64,000 nucleotides of DNA from Diadema setosum (GCF_964275005.1 NC_092693.1:26837173-26901172); one strand, 5' to 3'; positions 44,826 to 55,639 are shown, counted from the stretch's first letter. The notes: generated from the letters alone by a model not told the origin. Numbers and translations are program-made.

Positions 44826-45108
44826 TAAAAACCTCAGATCTTCCCAGAATACTCTAAAAAAATTCTACAGTAAATCCATCCATTCCAGGTGACTTGTTAT
44901 TTTTCATATTTTTCAACATTTGATCCAGTTCTTCTATTTGCAAATGGCCTTCTAAAGACAATCTAAGTGTTTCATTTAACCTTGGAATATCTTGACCTTC
45001 TAAAATTTCTTGTAAATCCATATCTTCAACATTTTGCTTCTTATATAAAGAACTATAAAAATTTGCTACTTCCTCTAATATTTCTCTAATTTTACTTTTT
45101 TTTAGTCA

Positions 45109-45798
45109 ATGAGGATATCATTTTGCAAGTTTGAAAAATAAGTAGTGCTCCATTCCATGTCCCACCTTCCCCATACTCTAGTCGGGATCTTCGACGTGCA
45201 GCGGTTCATTATGAGCTCACATCGTCCATCTTCATAATGGCTATTTTTAGCATTCAGAATCATGATTTATGATTGGTCGTATGATAACGACCAATATAAT
45301 CGGCAACATCTATACGTACATTTTTTTTATTGTACCAATATCAAATGACGCGGTGTGTCTTGTTTTCGTAAGGTATAAGTCTTTAAGGTATAAGGTATAA
45401 GGTAATAAGCCTTTAAGGTATAGGGTATAAGGTAAGGTATAAGCCTTTAAGGTATAAGGTATAAGGTAAGGTATAAGCCTTTCGTAAGGTATAAGCCTTT
45501 ATTCTTAAGACCACGCATGGGTGTGTGTGTGTGTGTGTGTGTGTGTTTTCCTTCTTGAGACACGTTAGAATGGCAGTATATGGTAATCATTTCAAATAAT
45601 GAATGTATTTTCCTGACAATGATGAAGAAGTGAAGAAGGAGTGGGAGGGGACGAGCTCATCGTCCGGAGGAGAAAATACCTCTTCTTTCGTCATTATAGT
45701 ATACATGTAGAAATGAAATAACAAAATTACGACGGCATTCTACGTCGCTGATAAAAAGTTTGTATGGAATAGCGTGTGTTTGTGATTGTCTGTTTGCA

Positions 45799-45832
<34 letters not shown>

Positions 45833-46135
45833 CGTATGTGTTTATGTGTCAAAAGAGAGTTTGAGTATGCTGGCATCCCCTTTTCATTGTGAACATGCCT
45901 CTCCTGAATTCTTATGATGATGATGATGAATTTTAGACTACCGATAACGATGGCTATACGACGATAATGGGAGTGAGAGAAACAGTAATTTCAAAGGTTC
46001 TATGTACTTGACCTCAATACACACAGTCACACATACGCGCACATGTGTCAACGAACACAATAAGACAGCATTCTAATGAAAACACAATAATTTGTCACGA
46101 CAAGAATCTTACTCCTTTGTTCGGAATTTAAGAGC
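45109..46135. repeat. Microsatellite-rich spacer
   Basis: Contains an AAGGTATAAGCCTTT-type tandem repeat (about 45370-45500), (GT)n at about 45519-45546 and (TG)n(CG)n at about 45799-45835. No gene is seen. Confidence 0.65.
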
Positions 46136-46577
46136 CATATTTTATTTTCGGATCAACGAACCTTCGGAATAACGAGCCTATTCTTATTTTCGTATCAACG
46201 AACCTTTGGAATAACGAGCCTTGTTTCATTTTCGGATTAACGAACCTTCGGAATAACGATCCTATTATTATTTTCGGATCAACGATCCTTCGGAATAACG
46301 AACCTTATTTCATTTTCGGATTAACGAACCTTCGGAATTACGAACCCTATTTCGTTTTCGGATTAACGAAGCTTCGGAATAACGAACCCTATTACATTTT
46401 CGGATTAACGTACCTTATTTCGTTTTCGGATTAACGAACCTTCGGAATAGCAGACTTTATTTCACTTTCAGATTAACGAAGCTTCGGAATAACGAACCTT
46501 GTATCATTTTCGGATTAATGAACCTTCGGAATAACGAACCTTCGGAATAACGAACCTTCGGAATAACGAGCTGTAAC
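46136..46577 (-). repeat. TTCGTTATTCCGAA satellite-like repeat, inverted relative to 11861-12170
   Basis: About fifteen alternating words TTCGGAATAACGAACC and TTTTCGGATTAACGAACC. It is the same family as the array at 11.9 kb in the opposite orientation, ending in a related border sequence (CTGTAACCCATTAGTG). Confidence 0.8.
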
Positions 46578-47935
46578 CCATTAGTGTACCCCCGTATGTA
46601 ATAATCATAGTCTTTCGCTTTGTGTTTGTTTTTTTTTTCCACTTTGTGTAATTCCTTAGAATGTGCCCCCGTCGAGATTTTGCCCCCCAAAAGTGTTGAG
46701 AAGTGTTCCGGCGCGCTTGACTGGAATTGTCTTGTGAAAAATGCATTATTTTTAGTCACCTGTCACGTGTAACTTCTGCTGTCAAAACAGAATAAAGATT
46801 GGTTTTGCAGTCAAACTACCGGAGAACCGTGGAGTAGTTGGGGGGGGGGGGGGTGGTGGATGATCGACGATATAGTCCTCACATGCAGCCGACGCAACCA
46901 AGGATGGGGGCGGGGCTCCCCCACCTTTTTTTTTTTTTTTTTTTTTGCAAAAGATATAGGCAGTGAATGCTTGGACCCCCCCCCCCCGTTTTTGCTTAAA
47001 ATATAAAGGTGGATGGTGGGAAGTGGCAGCAAAAAAGAAAAAAAAATATGAAGACCTTTGTGTGTGTGTGTTTGCTTGCAACCCGGTGTGGGAAGGGAAT
47101 AGGCCCTCTCCCGCATGACGGAGATTTTACAATTTCAGATCTGAAATTCGGAGAGATATTGTGCACACTTTTGCTGAGATATTCGATTTTTGTTTCTATC
47201 ACTGAATGATATAAAATGTAGTACTTAGAGAAATATGCAGAGGAGGGACTGTGTGTGTGTGTGGGGGGGGGGGATACTCCCCTCCCACACGAGGGAGATT
47301 TTGAATTTTCACACCATATATTCAGAGATTTGGTACACTCCTTTGGTGATGATTATATGTTCTGTGTTTTTTTCTATCAAAACGCAAGAAAATAGCTATC
47401 AAAGGTGTGCGGGGAGGGTGTGGAACATCTCCCCATTTTTAGACTAAAAATGTTAGGGATCTGGTGCATCCACTGAATAAAATGTTCGATTTTTTTTCTA
47501 TAAAAAAGTAAGAAAAATGTATATATCGTCATCTCAGGGAAATGTGCAGAAAGAGAGGGATATCCCCTCCTACACAGGGAAGATTTTTGCATTTTCAGAC
47601 CTGAAATTCAGAGATCTGAGGCACCCCCCTTGGTGAGACATTCGATTTCTGTTTTTATCAATAAAAAATATTTAAGTACATATTCAGGTACCAAGTGAGG
47701 GGAGGAGAAATTGGGAGGGGGAATGGGTATTGGGAGGAGGATACCCACCCCTACACTATTGAGAGTTTGAATTTTCAGACCTAAAATTCAGAGATATGGT
47801 GCGCCCATTTGTTTGACTTTTGTTTGTTAATAAAAAGTAACAAAAATCTATAGTTTCGTATAAAATGTGCTAGGGGAGGGTGTGGGATGGGGTACAATTA
47901 AGCCCTCGCCATATCTTTTGTTAGTCACATTAATA
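46578..47935. repeat. Diverged tandem units around GAGATTTT...TTTTCAGACCTGAAATTCAGAGA
   Basis: After about 220 bp of spacer and G, C and T tracts (46836-46851, 46926-46947, 46977-46987), five or so units of about 130-190 bp follow. Each has a purine-rich G cluster, a CCTCCCACACGAGGGAGATTTT-like segment, a TTTTCAGACCTGAAATTCAGA core (itself partly palindromic) and a TTCGATTTTTGTTTCTATCAA stretch. The same unit type occurs inside the hAT-like element at 50.8-51.9 kb. Confidence 0.65.
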
Positions 47936-48045
47936 TCACAGAAACATGCACGTTATGCTGTGTCGAGGGGAAGGTGCATTCCAACGTCTTTTGTTAAACA
48001 CAGTACTTTAGCTGTACTTTACCTGTACTTTATCAATACTTACCT

Positions 48046-48954
48046 GTGCTCTTGGGTGACTTTAATGTGCATGTAGATGATCCCAATGATAATTTTGCAA
48101 AATCTTTTATAGACGGAGTTGATTCTCTGGGGTTTAAGCAGCATGTCCAAGGTGCCACTCATCGCGCCGGTCATACTCTGGACCTACTCTTCACTAGAGA
48201 CCCAGACTCTGATATCATCCACCGTGTCAACATGCTATCTTCGCTACCTTCGAATCATTCTGCAATTGTTGCCTCAGCAAACCTCACAAGGCCGCAGAAT
48301 ACCAAGAAGCAAGCGAGCTACAGAAAATTTCGCAACATCGACATGGACTCTCTACGTAATGACATTGAATTGTTAGTCAGTTCTTCTCTTGGTCTGACTT
48401 GTCCTTCTGAAGTTGCTGATCCGGTTGCTGATCCGCTTGCGAATCCGGTTCCGAGTGACCATCATGGTGTCTTCTTTGAAATAAAGTCTACTAAGATGTT
48501 TTCGACCAATCCTGTAATTCGTGAGTTCATGCTTTTCAACAAAGGGGACTTTTCTCATCTGAATCGCCTACTGCAGCTCGTCCCATGGAGTCTATATCTG
48601 GACCCTGATGACACCAATGCATCCTGGGAAGGATTTCTAGACATCTTCGACGCCGCAGTGAGGGATGCAATTCCCAGAACCAAGAAACGCTCTAGCAGAT
48701 TCAGGCCTTGGATTACTAGAGAGATCAAACATTTGATCAACATGAAGAAACGTAAGCTGTTCAGAACAGCTCAGGGGACTGAGCTCGCGAATGACTGGTC
48801 TGCGTTTCGTGTAATACGCAACCAGGTGAAATACCACACCAGAGCGTCATATTGGCATTATGTCAACAATATATTCTCTCTCCCTGACAACCATAACGGT
48901 TCTTTGCATTTGTCAGGGAGGGGAAAAGACACTCTCCTCCTCCAGTACTTGTAG
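48046..48954 (+). pseudogene. LINE endonuclease C-terminus and linker, chimeric, 302 aa open frame
   Basis: The first ~120 residues hold LLGDFNVHVDDPND, DLLFTRDPDS and LPSNHSAIVA, the end of an AP-endonuclease domain with SNH in place of the usual SDH, followed by a typical post-endonuclease linker (SYRKFRNIDMDSLRND). At about 48410-48455 three short copies of GTTGCTGATCCG-like sequence lead into PSDHHGVFFEIKSTK, a second endonuclease end. Two different LINE 5' pieces are thus fused in frame. The ATG at 48046 is simply the first in the fragment, not a true start; coding signal is visible from about 48018. Confidence 0.7.
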
Positions 48955-49132
48955 TTGACGACCGTGTGATCAGGAACCCAGCTGATATTGCAAACGGGTA
49001 TCTCTCCACTTTTCAAAGATACTTTACTGGAGGTCAAGATGTACCCGCTGAACCTCCAAAGTGCCAGTTCCCCATAAGTTCAATGGAATCACTTGACATA
49101 TCTGTAGCGGATGTCTACCGTAAACTGATCAC

Positions 49133-49140
49133 TCTCAAAG
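49133..49140. repeat. Left 8 bp target-site duplication of the hAT-like element
   Basis: TCTCAAAG, identical to 51978-51985. Confidence 0.9.
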
Positions 49141-49159
49141 CAACGGCGTAGCCAGGATT

Positions 49160-50810
49160 TCATCTTGGGGGGGGGGGGGGGAGGGTGTGGGAGGGGGGTG
49201 TCCCCCCTCACACGGTAAGAACTTTTTGCATTTTGATGTTGTAAATGGTGCAATTAGATGCATGTTTTTGCGCGTTTTATCGACAGTCCCACTTGTTTAA
49301 GGTAGCAGTATATTTTGATGTAGATTATTATTGAACAATTTGCCTATAAAATGCTATAATTTAAATACACTTCTTGTATTAATTCTTTTTCACTGAATAT
49401 CATGAACGCGACTGAACCCGAGCGAGCGGAGCGAGCGAGGGGGGAGGGGAGGGGAGGGTGTGTCCCCCTCCCACGGTGAGAGCTTTTTGCATTTTGATGT
49501 TGCAAATGGTGCAATTTGATGCATGTTTTTGCGCGTGTTATCGACGTGAAACAGTCCCACTTGTTTAAGGTAGCAGTATATTTTGATGTAGATTATCATT
49601 GAACAATTGCCCATAAAATGGTATAATTTAAATCCACTTCTTGTATTAATTCTTTTCACTGAATATCATGAACCAGACTGAACCCGAGCGAATGGTATAA
49701 TTTAAATACACTTCATGTATTAATTCTTTTCATTGAATATCATGAACGAGACTGAACCCGAGCGAACGGAGCGAGCGAGGGGGGGGGGGGGGGGGGGGAG
49801 GAGCCCCACTTGTTTAAGGTAGCATTACATTTTGATGTAGATTATCATTTGAACAATTTGCCTACAATATGGTATAATCTAAATACACTTCTTGTATTAA
49901 TTATTTTCACTAAATATCATGAACGAGACTGAACCCGAGCGAGCGGAGCGAGCGAGGGGGAGGGGAGGGTGTGGGAGGGGGTGTCCCCCTCCCACGGTAA
50001 GAACTTTTTGCATTTTGATGTTATAATGGTGCAATTTGATGCATGTTTTTGCGCGTTTTATCGACGTGAAACAGTCCCACTTGTTTAAGTTAGCAGTATA
50101 TTTTGATGTAGATTATCATTGAACAATAGCCCATAAAATGGTATAATTTAAATCCACTTCTTGTATTAATTCTTTTCACTGAATATCATGAACCAGACTG
50201 AACCCGAGCGAGCGGAGCGAGCGAGGGGGAGGGGAGGGGGAGGGGAGGGGGTGGGAGGGGGGTGTCCCCCCTCCCACGGTAAGAACTTTTTGCATTTTGA
50301 TGTTGTAAATGGTGCAATTTGATGCATGTTTTTGCGCGTTTTATCGACGTGAAACAGTCCCACTTGTTTAAGGTTGCAGTATATTTTGATGTAGATTATT
50401 ATTGAACAATTTGCCTAAAGGTTGTATATAATGGTATAATTTAAATACACTTCATGTATTAATTCTTTTCACTGAATATCATGAACGAGACTGAACCCGA
50501 GCGAGCGGAGCGAGCGAGGGGGGAGGGGAGGGTGTAGGAGGGGGTTTCCCCCCCCCCCCCCACGTGAGAACTTTTTGCATTTTGATGTTGCAAATGGTGC
50601 AATTTGATGCATGTTTTTGCGTGTTTTAACGAGTTGAAACAGTCCCACTTGTTTAAGGTTGCAGTATATTGCAATTGTAGATTATTATTGAACAATTTGC
50701 CTATAAAATGGTATCATTTAAATAATCTTCTTGTATTAATTCTTACACTGAATATCATGAACGCTGTCTGTTCAGCAATCAAACAGAAAAGCATGCACAC
50801 GAGGGTGTAG
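49160..50810. repeat. Tandem units with GAGCGGAGCGAGCGAGG and G-rich tracts
   Basis: Six or so units of about 180-340 bp: GAATATCATGAACGAGACTGAA, CCCGAGCGAGCGGAGCGAGC (ends near 49440, 49780, 49957, 50225, 50519), a G-rich tract with its C-rich mirror CCCCCTCCCACGGT, TTTTTGCATTTTGATGTTG, GATGCATGTTTTTGCGCG, CAGTCCCACTTGTTTAAGG and TATAATTTAAATACACTTC. The G runs (GGGGAGGGGAGGGTGTGGGA) are strong G-quadruplex candidates. It lies wholly inside the hAT-like element. Confidence 0.75.
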
Positions 50811-51900
50811 ATAGGGGCATATCCCCTCCCACACGAAAGTGATTTTTGCATTTTCAGACCTGAAATTCAGCGATCTGGTGCAAATTTTCGGTGCAATACT
50901 TTTTCATCGAAGTGTTAAAATCACGGAATTTAGCTCTTATTCCGAATTTGCATCATTTGTGTGTATGTACAAAAACTAGTGAGGTAGAGCTTAGGGGATT
51001 CCTTCTCCCGCTCGCGGAGATTTTGCGTTTTTAGAATATTTGAAATAAAGAGATCTGGGGCACACTTTTTGTGGAAAATTCGAAAATGTTGTCATTCCCA
51101 AAATGTACCAAGTCTATAGTGGGTAACAAGCAATGAATAGGTGGCAAGATACCTCTCCCATATTCAGGGAGCCCTTTTTCAGTTTTAAGCTTTTAGAACT
51201 GAAATTCAACAATCTGGCACACACTTATGTTGGAATATCTGGAAATTTGTCAATCAGAAGAGAAGTGTAGCAAGTCTGTGGAAGGAGATTCTGTATAATT
51301 TTCTGATTGCAGTTTAACGTTTTGGTGCGCACATTTTGTGTCATATTTGGAAAACTGTTTATGTTAAAAGTGTAGCCACAGTCTACTTCTATGCATGGCG
51401 GGGGGGGGGGGGGGAGGGGCGGGCGGGCAGGGAGAAGGCGAGGGCGAGTGTTATCTCCATCCCTCCCTTACTATGGAGATATTGCCCTTTTTAAGGTTGA
51501 AATTGAGATATCTCGTATACGCATATTTGATGGAATATTTGGGAAATCAAAAAAAAAGAAAAGAATAAAACTGATGGGGGGGGGGAGACTAAGGGAGGAA
51601 AGGGTCGATTAAAGGGGGGAAATTTCCCTTGTACATGAGGGAACTTTGAGTTTTCGGAATATAAGTGATAATTCTTGTGCACTCAGAATTATTCATAATT
51701 TTGTGTAAATCTAAAAAGTGTACTAAACTAGGGAAAGAGTCATGAGAGATTTTGCATATTTCGAATTGAAATTCAACGATCTGGTGCACACTTTGAGTGA
51801 AATATAAAAAAAAAATGATCTTAGTTGATGAAAAGTTGTGTATGTAAAATGTTGTGCATGTATACAGTATACACGCATTTTTTTTTCCGCCTCCCAAATC
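50811..51900. repeat. Diverged TTTTCAGACCTGAAATTCA units inside the hAT-like element
   Basis: Four to five units of about 130-300 bp, each with a GAGATTTTGCATTTTCAGA/TGAAATTCAACGATCTGGTGC core and G tracts. Clearly related to the array at 46.8-47.9 kb outside the element. Confidence 0.6.
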
Positions 51901-51977
51901 CCCGGTCCAAATCTTAGGGGGGGGGGGGGGGAGCGACCGCCCCCATCGCCCCCCCCCCCCCCCTGGCTACGCCAGTG

Positions 51978-51985
51978 TCTCAAAG
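51978..51985. repeat. Right 8 bp target-site duplication of the hAT-like element
   Basis: TCTCAAAG, followed at once by the resumed LINE coding sequence GCCAAAAAAGTT read through the duplication. Confidence 0.9.
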
Positions 51986-53426
51986 CCAAAAAAGTTACAG
52001 GGCCTGATAGACTCTCGCCAGTCGATCCTACTCAAGGAAACAGTTCCAGTTTCAGCCCATATTTTGCAGCGGATTTTCTCAATTTCTGTTTCGACTGGTT
52101 CTGTTCCAACATCCTGGAAGCGATCAAATATCATACCAGTGTTTAAGGCCGGTAACAAATCTGACCCGTCCAACTATCGACCGATTGCTCTTACCTCAAT
52201 AGCTAGTAAGATCATGGAATCATTGGTGGCCAGAGCTATAGAGGACCATCTCGCTTTGAACTGTCCGATTACAACTGTCCAACACGGATTCAGGAGGGGG
52301 AAATCGTGTGTTACCCAATTTTTGCACTTGACGAACGACTGGCTTCACTCTTTGGAGGGCTCACATGCCTCACCTATAGATGTTCTGTTCCTCGATTTTT
52401 CCCGTGCTTTTGACAAAATGCCTCACGATATTATTTTACATAAGCTCTCCACTCAGTACAATATCACCGGAAAGCTGTGGCACTGGGCAAAAGATTTCCT
52501 CTGCGGACGTGAGCTGCGAGTAATAGAGGTGTCCACTCTGACTGGTCTCCTGTACCGTCCGGGATCCCCCAAGGAAGTGTTATTGGGCCCCGGTTTTTCA
52601 ACATGTTCATTAATGATCTTCCTGTCATTGCCTCATCAAAAGTTGCCCTCTTCGCCGATGACACGGTGTTATATCGACCAATTCAATCTGCCAGGGATGT
52701 CGAGGATCTGCCACTTGACCTGAATAACGTGTCATGCTGGTGTACCCGCAACCGTATGGAAATAAATGTATATAATAAATAAAGAAAACAAAAGTTATGC
52801 GAATCGCTGGAGCAAGGAAAATGAATGTTGTCTTATCTTCATATTTCATACAGGGAGTTCCAATCGATGTTGCCTCTGAAGTTAAATATCTTGGTGTGGT
52901 GATCAATCATAGGATGTCGTGGGAAAGCCATGTTAATTACATAATCTCTCGCGCTAATAGATTGCTGGGCTTGATTATTGCATGTCTTCCGGCCTTACAT
53001 CATCAGCCAGTTTTACCCTGTACAAATCGCTCGTTCTACCAATCTGTAACCTGCATGGATTCCCTACAATCGGAACTTGTGCGACCGACTTGAGGGCGTT
53101 CAGCGCCTTACCCTGAGCGTTTACGCACCTTGAACTGGTCCACATTGGAGTCCCGCCGCACATACCTCCTATTGAGCTTCATCGCCAAAGCCTTGTATCG
53201 TTTCATAGCGTGTGATGACATCGTGTCTACCATCAAAGTTGTTACTCGACGCCCAGATGATGTACGTTTCCAGCATCTGAAAGCTCGCACACAAAGACTT
53301 TCAAAGACAGCCATGCACCTTTTTCCCATTTTATGGGATCAGCTGCCCACGGACTTGCGCACACATTTTGTGAACTTTCCAAACTGGCAGCAAAGACTGA
53401 AAGAGCATGTCTCTTCCGTTGATTAG
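51986..53426 (+). pseudogene. LINE reverse transcriptase, right part
   Basis: RT motifs of the CR1/Jockey group follow the insertion: VTGPDRL, SWKRSNIIPVFKAGNK (fingers), NYRPIALTSIASKIME, VLFLDFSRAFDKM with a catalytic Asp, GIPQGSVIGPRFFN, FADDTVLYRP and YLGVVINHRMSW. Frame changes are visible near 52020 and 52555 and again past 52780, where the FADDT frame has ended. The terminal WDQLPTDLRTHFVNF is the usual LINE ORF2 end. It is non-functional. Confidence 0.8.
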
Positions 53427-53459
53427 ACTATATACAATATTTGTATATCTAAAATATGT

Positions 53460-54140
53460 ATTTTTTTAATCTGTTTGCAAGGGTATTTTGAATGGTATAT
53501 TTTGAATACAAATCATTAGAAAAAAATGAAATTAGTTAATATTTATGAATTTTTTTTGCAATTGATTTCAATTAAGGCACATGTTACCACTATATTATTT
53601 ACCTGTACAAAATTGATTTTTCGTTATTGTTCCAAATGTGTTGCCATGTTAACAGCATAGTTTGAATGAAAATTATATAATATCATTGTGAATTTATTTA
53701 ACTCCCTCAGCTTTTGAGCAATTTGATTTAAATTTTGGCACATGTGACAGCTATGATATATAGTTCTGCAAACTTCATCTTTTTCCCATATTTTTTTTTC
53801 TTCATGTCAAACATTGTGTTGCCATGGTAACAGCATTCTTTAATGAAAATCATAGATTTTTTTTTTTTATTTTATTTTGATACCTTACTCGGGTTATGAG
53901 CATTTGATCTGAGATATGGCACATGTGATTATTAGTGAGCAGAGTGTACATTAATTGTTCAATGTTGAGCGGTACATTGCCATGGTATTTTTTCCCCAAT
54001 AGAAAGCATGCAGATAATCATTGCTGGTTGAGCTGGCTCCCTGGGTGTAGGGTAGGGGTGTCAGTCACGTTGACTGATAGTTTTAGCTATCTATGAATTT
54101 ATATTTTTTCTCGCTCTATCTTTCTCTCTCTCTCTCTTTT
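53460..54140. repeat. ~165-180 bp tandem units with X-box-like palindromes
   Basis: Three units, each with a TTGATTT-AATT-GGCACATGT-like segment (about 53566, 53720, 53903) and GTTGCCATG-TAAC-like palindromes (GTTGCCATGTTAAC at 53640-53653, GTTGCCATGGTAAC at 53818-53831, a weaker one near 53978). Same family as 41591-41990. A (CTCT)n tract closes the region near 54120-54138. Confidence 0.6.
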
Positions 54141-54164
54141 GCAGTTCTGTTTTGTTAATTGTCC

Positions 54165-55110
54165 AAATATAATGAAGTTATAAATACTTGCTAAAAATAC
54201 ACTTATTTACAAAGGCCCAAATTATTGGAATTCTTTGAATCATGATATAAAAAAACGCCCCATCCATATATTCTTTCAAGAGGAGACTGAAGTCCTTTCT
54301 ATTGCAATCGTATGCCTCTACAGTACTGAACTAGCCATTTGGCCTTCTTTCTCACATACTGACTTACTCACCTTTTCTCCTCTTTGAAGAATAACTTGTA
54401 TTCTTTTGGATGTCTGCTGCCATCTACGCTATCGCCCTAAGCGTCAAAGACTTGAATTTCTGTCTTGCTCCTGTTCATACGTCCCTTCATTTCCTTGCTT
54501 TTCTCCTTTCAGGCGTTACAATATCACTTTTTTTCTCCACAACTATCATCTGTTTCTCTTGACATGCTTCTGTCGAAGATCGCTGTCTCTGTTGTGCATT
54601 TTCGTTTGCTATTTTGTCTTCTGTTTGTTAGTCTTGTCCATTCAGTTTTGTCCAGTACAGCCTTTTCTTCAGTAGTTGTTTCGTTGTCTAGTCTTTTTCT
54701 ATGTTTGTTTGCGTCTACGAAGGTAAATGAATTTATCTGTGAATCTAATTCTCAGTGGGCTTCCAGACTTCTTCCTTTTCTTTTTTCTTTTTTTTTCCTT
54801 TTGTATTTATGATGCTTCAATTAATCTTCCCAATGATGTTATTTTTCCAGAGGGGCCCACATTCTACAAGCTCTGTCTTTTTAGTGGGTCTCTCCATTTT
54901 TCACACTTTAAACAAAGTTATACATGTACTTCATTTCGATCACTTCTGTTTCTTTTTTACAACAATGTATAATTACTATAAGGTTCTCAATTGTTGTACA
55001 TTCTTTTCAATACATAATGTTCTGTTTACCTTATTCTCTGTTGTCAAAAGAAGTGTAACTTATGTTTTGTCGGAAAATGAAATAAACTTTGAATTGAATT
55101 GAATTGAAAA
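54165..55110 (+). mobile_element. LINE 3' end with (GAATT)n tail
   Basis: It starts with a decayed C-terminal LINE ORF2 signature (YKGPNYWNSLNHDIKKRPIH near 54205-54265), then about 800 bp of T-rich 3' UTR, ending AATAAACTTTGAATTGAATTGAATTGAA at about 55080-55110. A terminal microsatellite of this kind is typical of CR1/Jockey-type LINEs. The hydrophobic open frames inside come from T-richness and are not genes. Confidence 0.6.
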
Positions 55111-55440
55111 GTTGAATTGAAATGCTGTAAGGGAATAACATGGTTTACATGGAAACTTCAAATCTATACATTGTGCATTAACTGTATGTATTTGTAAGTG
55201 AGTCAGGTTTTGATTTCGGTATCCATTTAAGAGCTGACACACATATATGTAATGTATTATTAATATTTTTTTCTTAGTTTTTTTTTTGTAGAAAATGACC
55301 TCTAATATTTGAGATGAATAAGAAAGATTGGTACAGTTATATATATCTTAAATTGACACTTATAAAGAAACAGGTTTTTTTTTTTAATATATATGCTTCT
55401 TAATGAAATTTGTATTTTCTATATTGTAAACTGACTGTTT
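55111..55440. other. Unassigned AT-rich spacer
   Basis: AT-rich sequence with T tracts; nothing recognised. Confidence 0.4.
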
Positions 55441-55626
55441 TGGGTGCACCAGGTGGGTTGGGGCGGATGGCCTGAGGGCCCAAGTCATTTAGTTGGCTCT
55501 TCCCAGACCCGGGCTGCCCAACCTGGTGCACCCTTACCACTCCAGTGTATGTCCTGATTTCGAAAAATGTAATATGATATTTGTGATTGAAAGCCGAATA
55601 AATAATAATAACAATAATAATAACAC
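55441..55626 (+). repeat. LINE- or SINE-type 3' end with 13 bp hairpin and (AATAAT)n tail
   Basis: GGGTGCACCAGGT (55442-55454) pairs perfectly with ACCTGGTGCACCC (55521-55533). Further on, GAAAGCCGAATAAATAATAATAAC forms an AT-rich tail like that of a retroposon 3' end. Confidence 0.5.
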
Positions 55627-55639
55627 CTGTCCCCGTTCT

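Larger units (their letters stand above)
42300..45108 (-). mobile_element. Decayed Tx1/L1-like LINE, 5' truncated
   Basis: Reading on the minus strand from 45108: a stretch with EVANFYSSLYKK and NNKSPGMDGFT, the usual start of the RT domain; then LKNWRPISLLNVVYKSASGC, a FEKAFDSISH palm motif, RGCRQGDPLSPYIF, and a YADDT catalytic box (about 44190). Past RT come LNYLFLSLPSPKGNFLNEIN-type thumb and connector sequence and a C-terminal CSFCNMYVETLIHFLSEC zinc-knuckle-like domain. The endonuclease domain is missing. Frames change about six times, several at long T or A runs (for example T7 near 44857 and about T12 near 44352). No host function. Confidence 0.85.
49141..51977. mobile_element. 2.84 kb non-autonomous hAT-like element
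   Basis: The ends are CAACGGCGTAGCCAGG and, in reverse complement, CACTGGCGTAGCCAGG: 16 bp terminal inverted repeats with two mismatches and CA...TG ends. A perfect 8 bp duplication TCTCAAAG flanks it, the size used by hAT transposases. Removing one duplication and the element restores the LINE reading frame as K-L-I-T-L-K-A-K-K-V-T-G-P-D, which proves the insertion. It encodes no transposase; the interior is two kinds of tandem repeat and many G tracts, so it would depend on an autonomous relative. Confidence 0.88.
48018..53426 (+). mobile_element. Chimeric CR1/Jockey-like LINE, split by a hAT-like insertion
   Basis: Endonuclease C-terminus, linker and most of the reverse transcriptase are present in order: LLGDFNVHVDDPND, SDHHGVFFEI, (insertion 49141-51977), KKVTGPDRL, SNYRPIALTSIASKIMES, HGFRRGKSCVTQFLHLTND, FLDFSRAFDKMPHDIIL, GIPQGSVIGPRFFNMFIND, LFADDTVLYRP, YLGVVINHRMSWESHV, and a C-terminal LPTDLRTHFVNFPNWQQRL ending at 53426. 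The 5' part of the endonuclease is missing. About three frame changes lie in the right half. Two endonuclease C-terminal motifs show that the left piece comes from another LINE. Confidence 0.85.

Noticed and set aside
46782-47116. Overlapping Pro/Gly-rich frames of about 100 codons
   Set aside because: They run through G, C and T tracts in repetitive sequence; no domain and no conservation signal.
49390-50695. Repeated short minus frames (FHVDNTRKNMHQIAPF type)
   Set aside because: The same peptide recurs because the DNA unit recurs; the frame ends at the G-rich tract in each unit.
54406-55102. Hydrophobic plus-strand frames resembling membrane proteins
   Set aside because: They overlap each other in different frames in a T-rich LINE 3' UTR that ends in a (GAATT)n tail.
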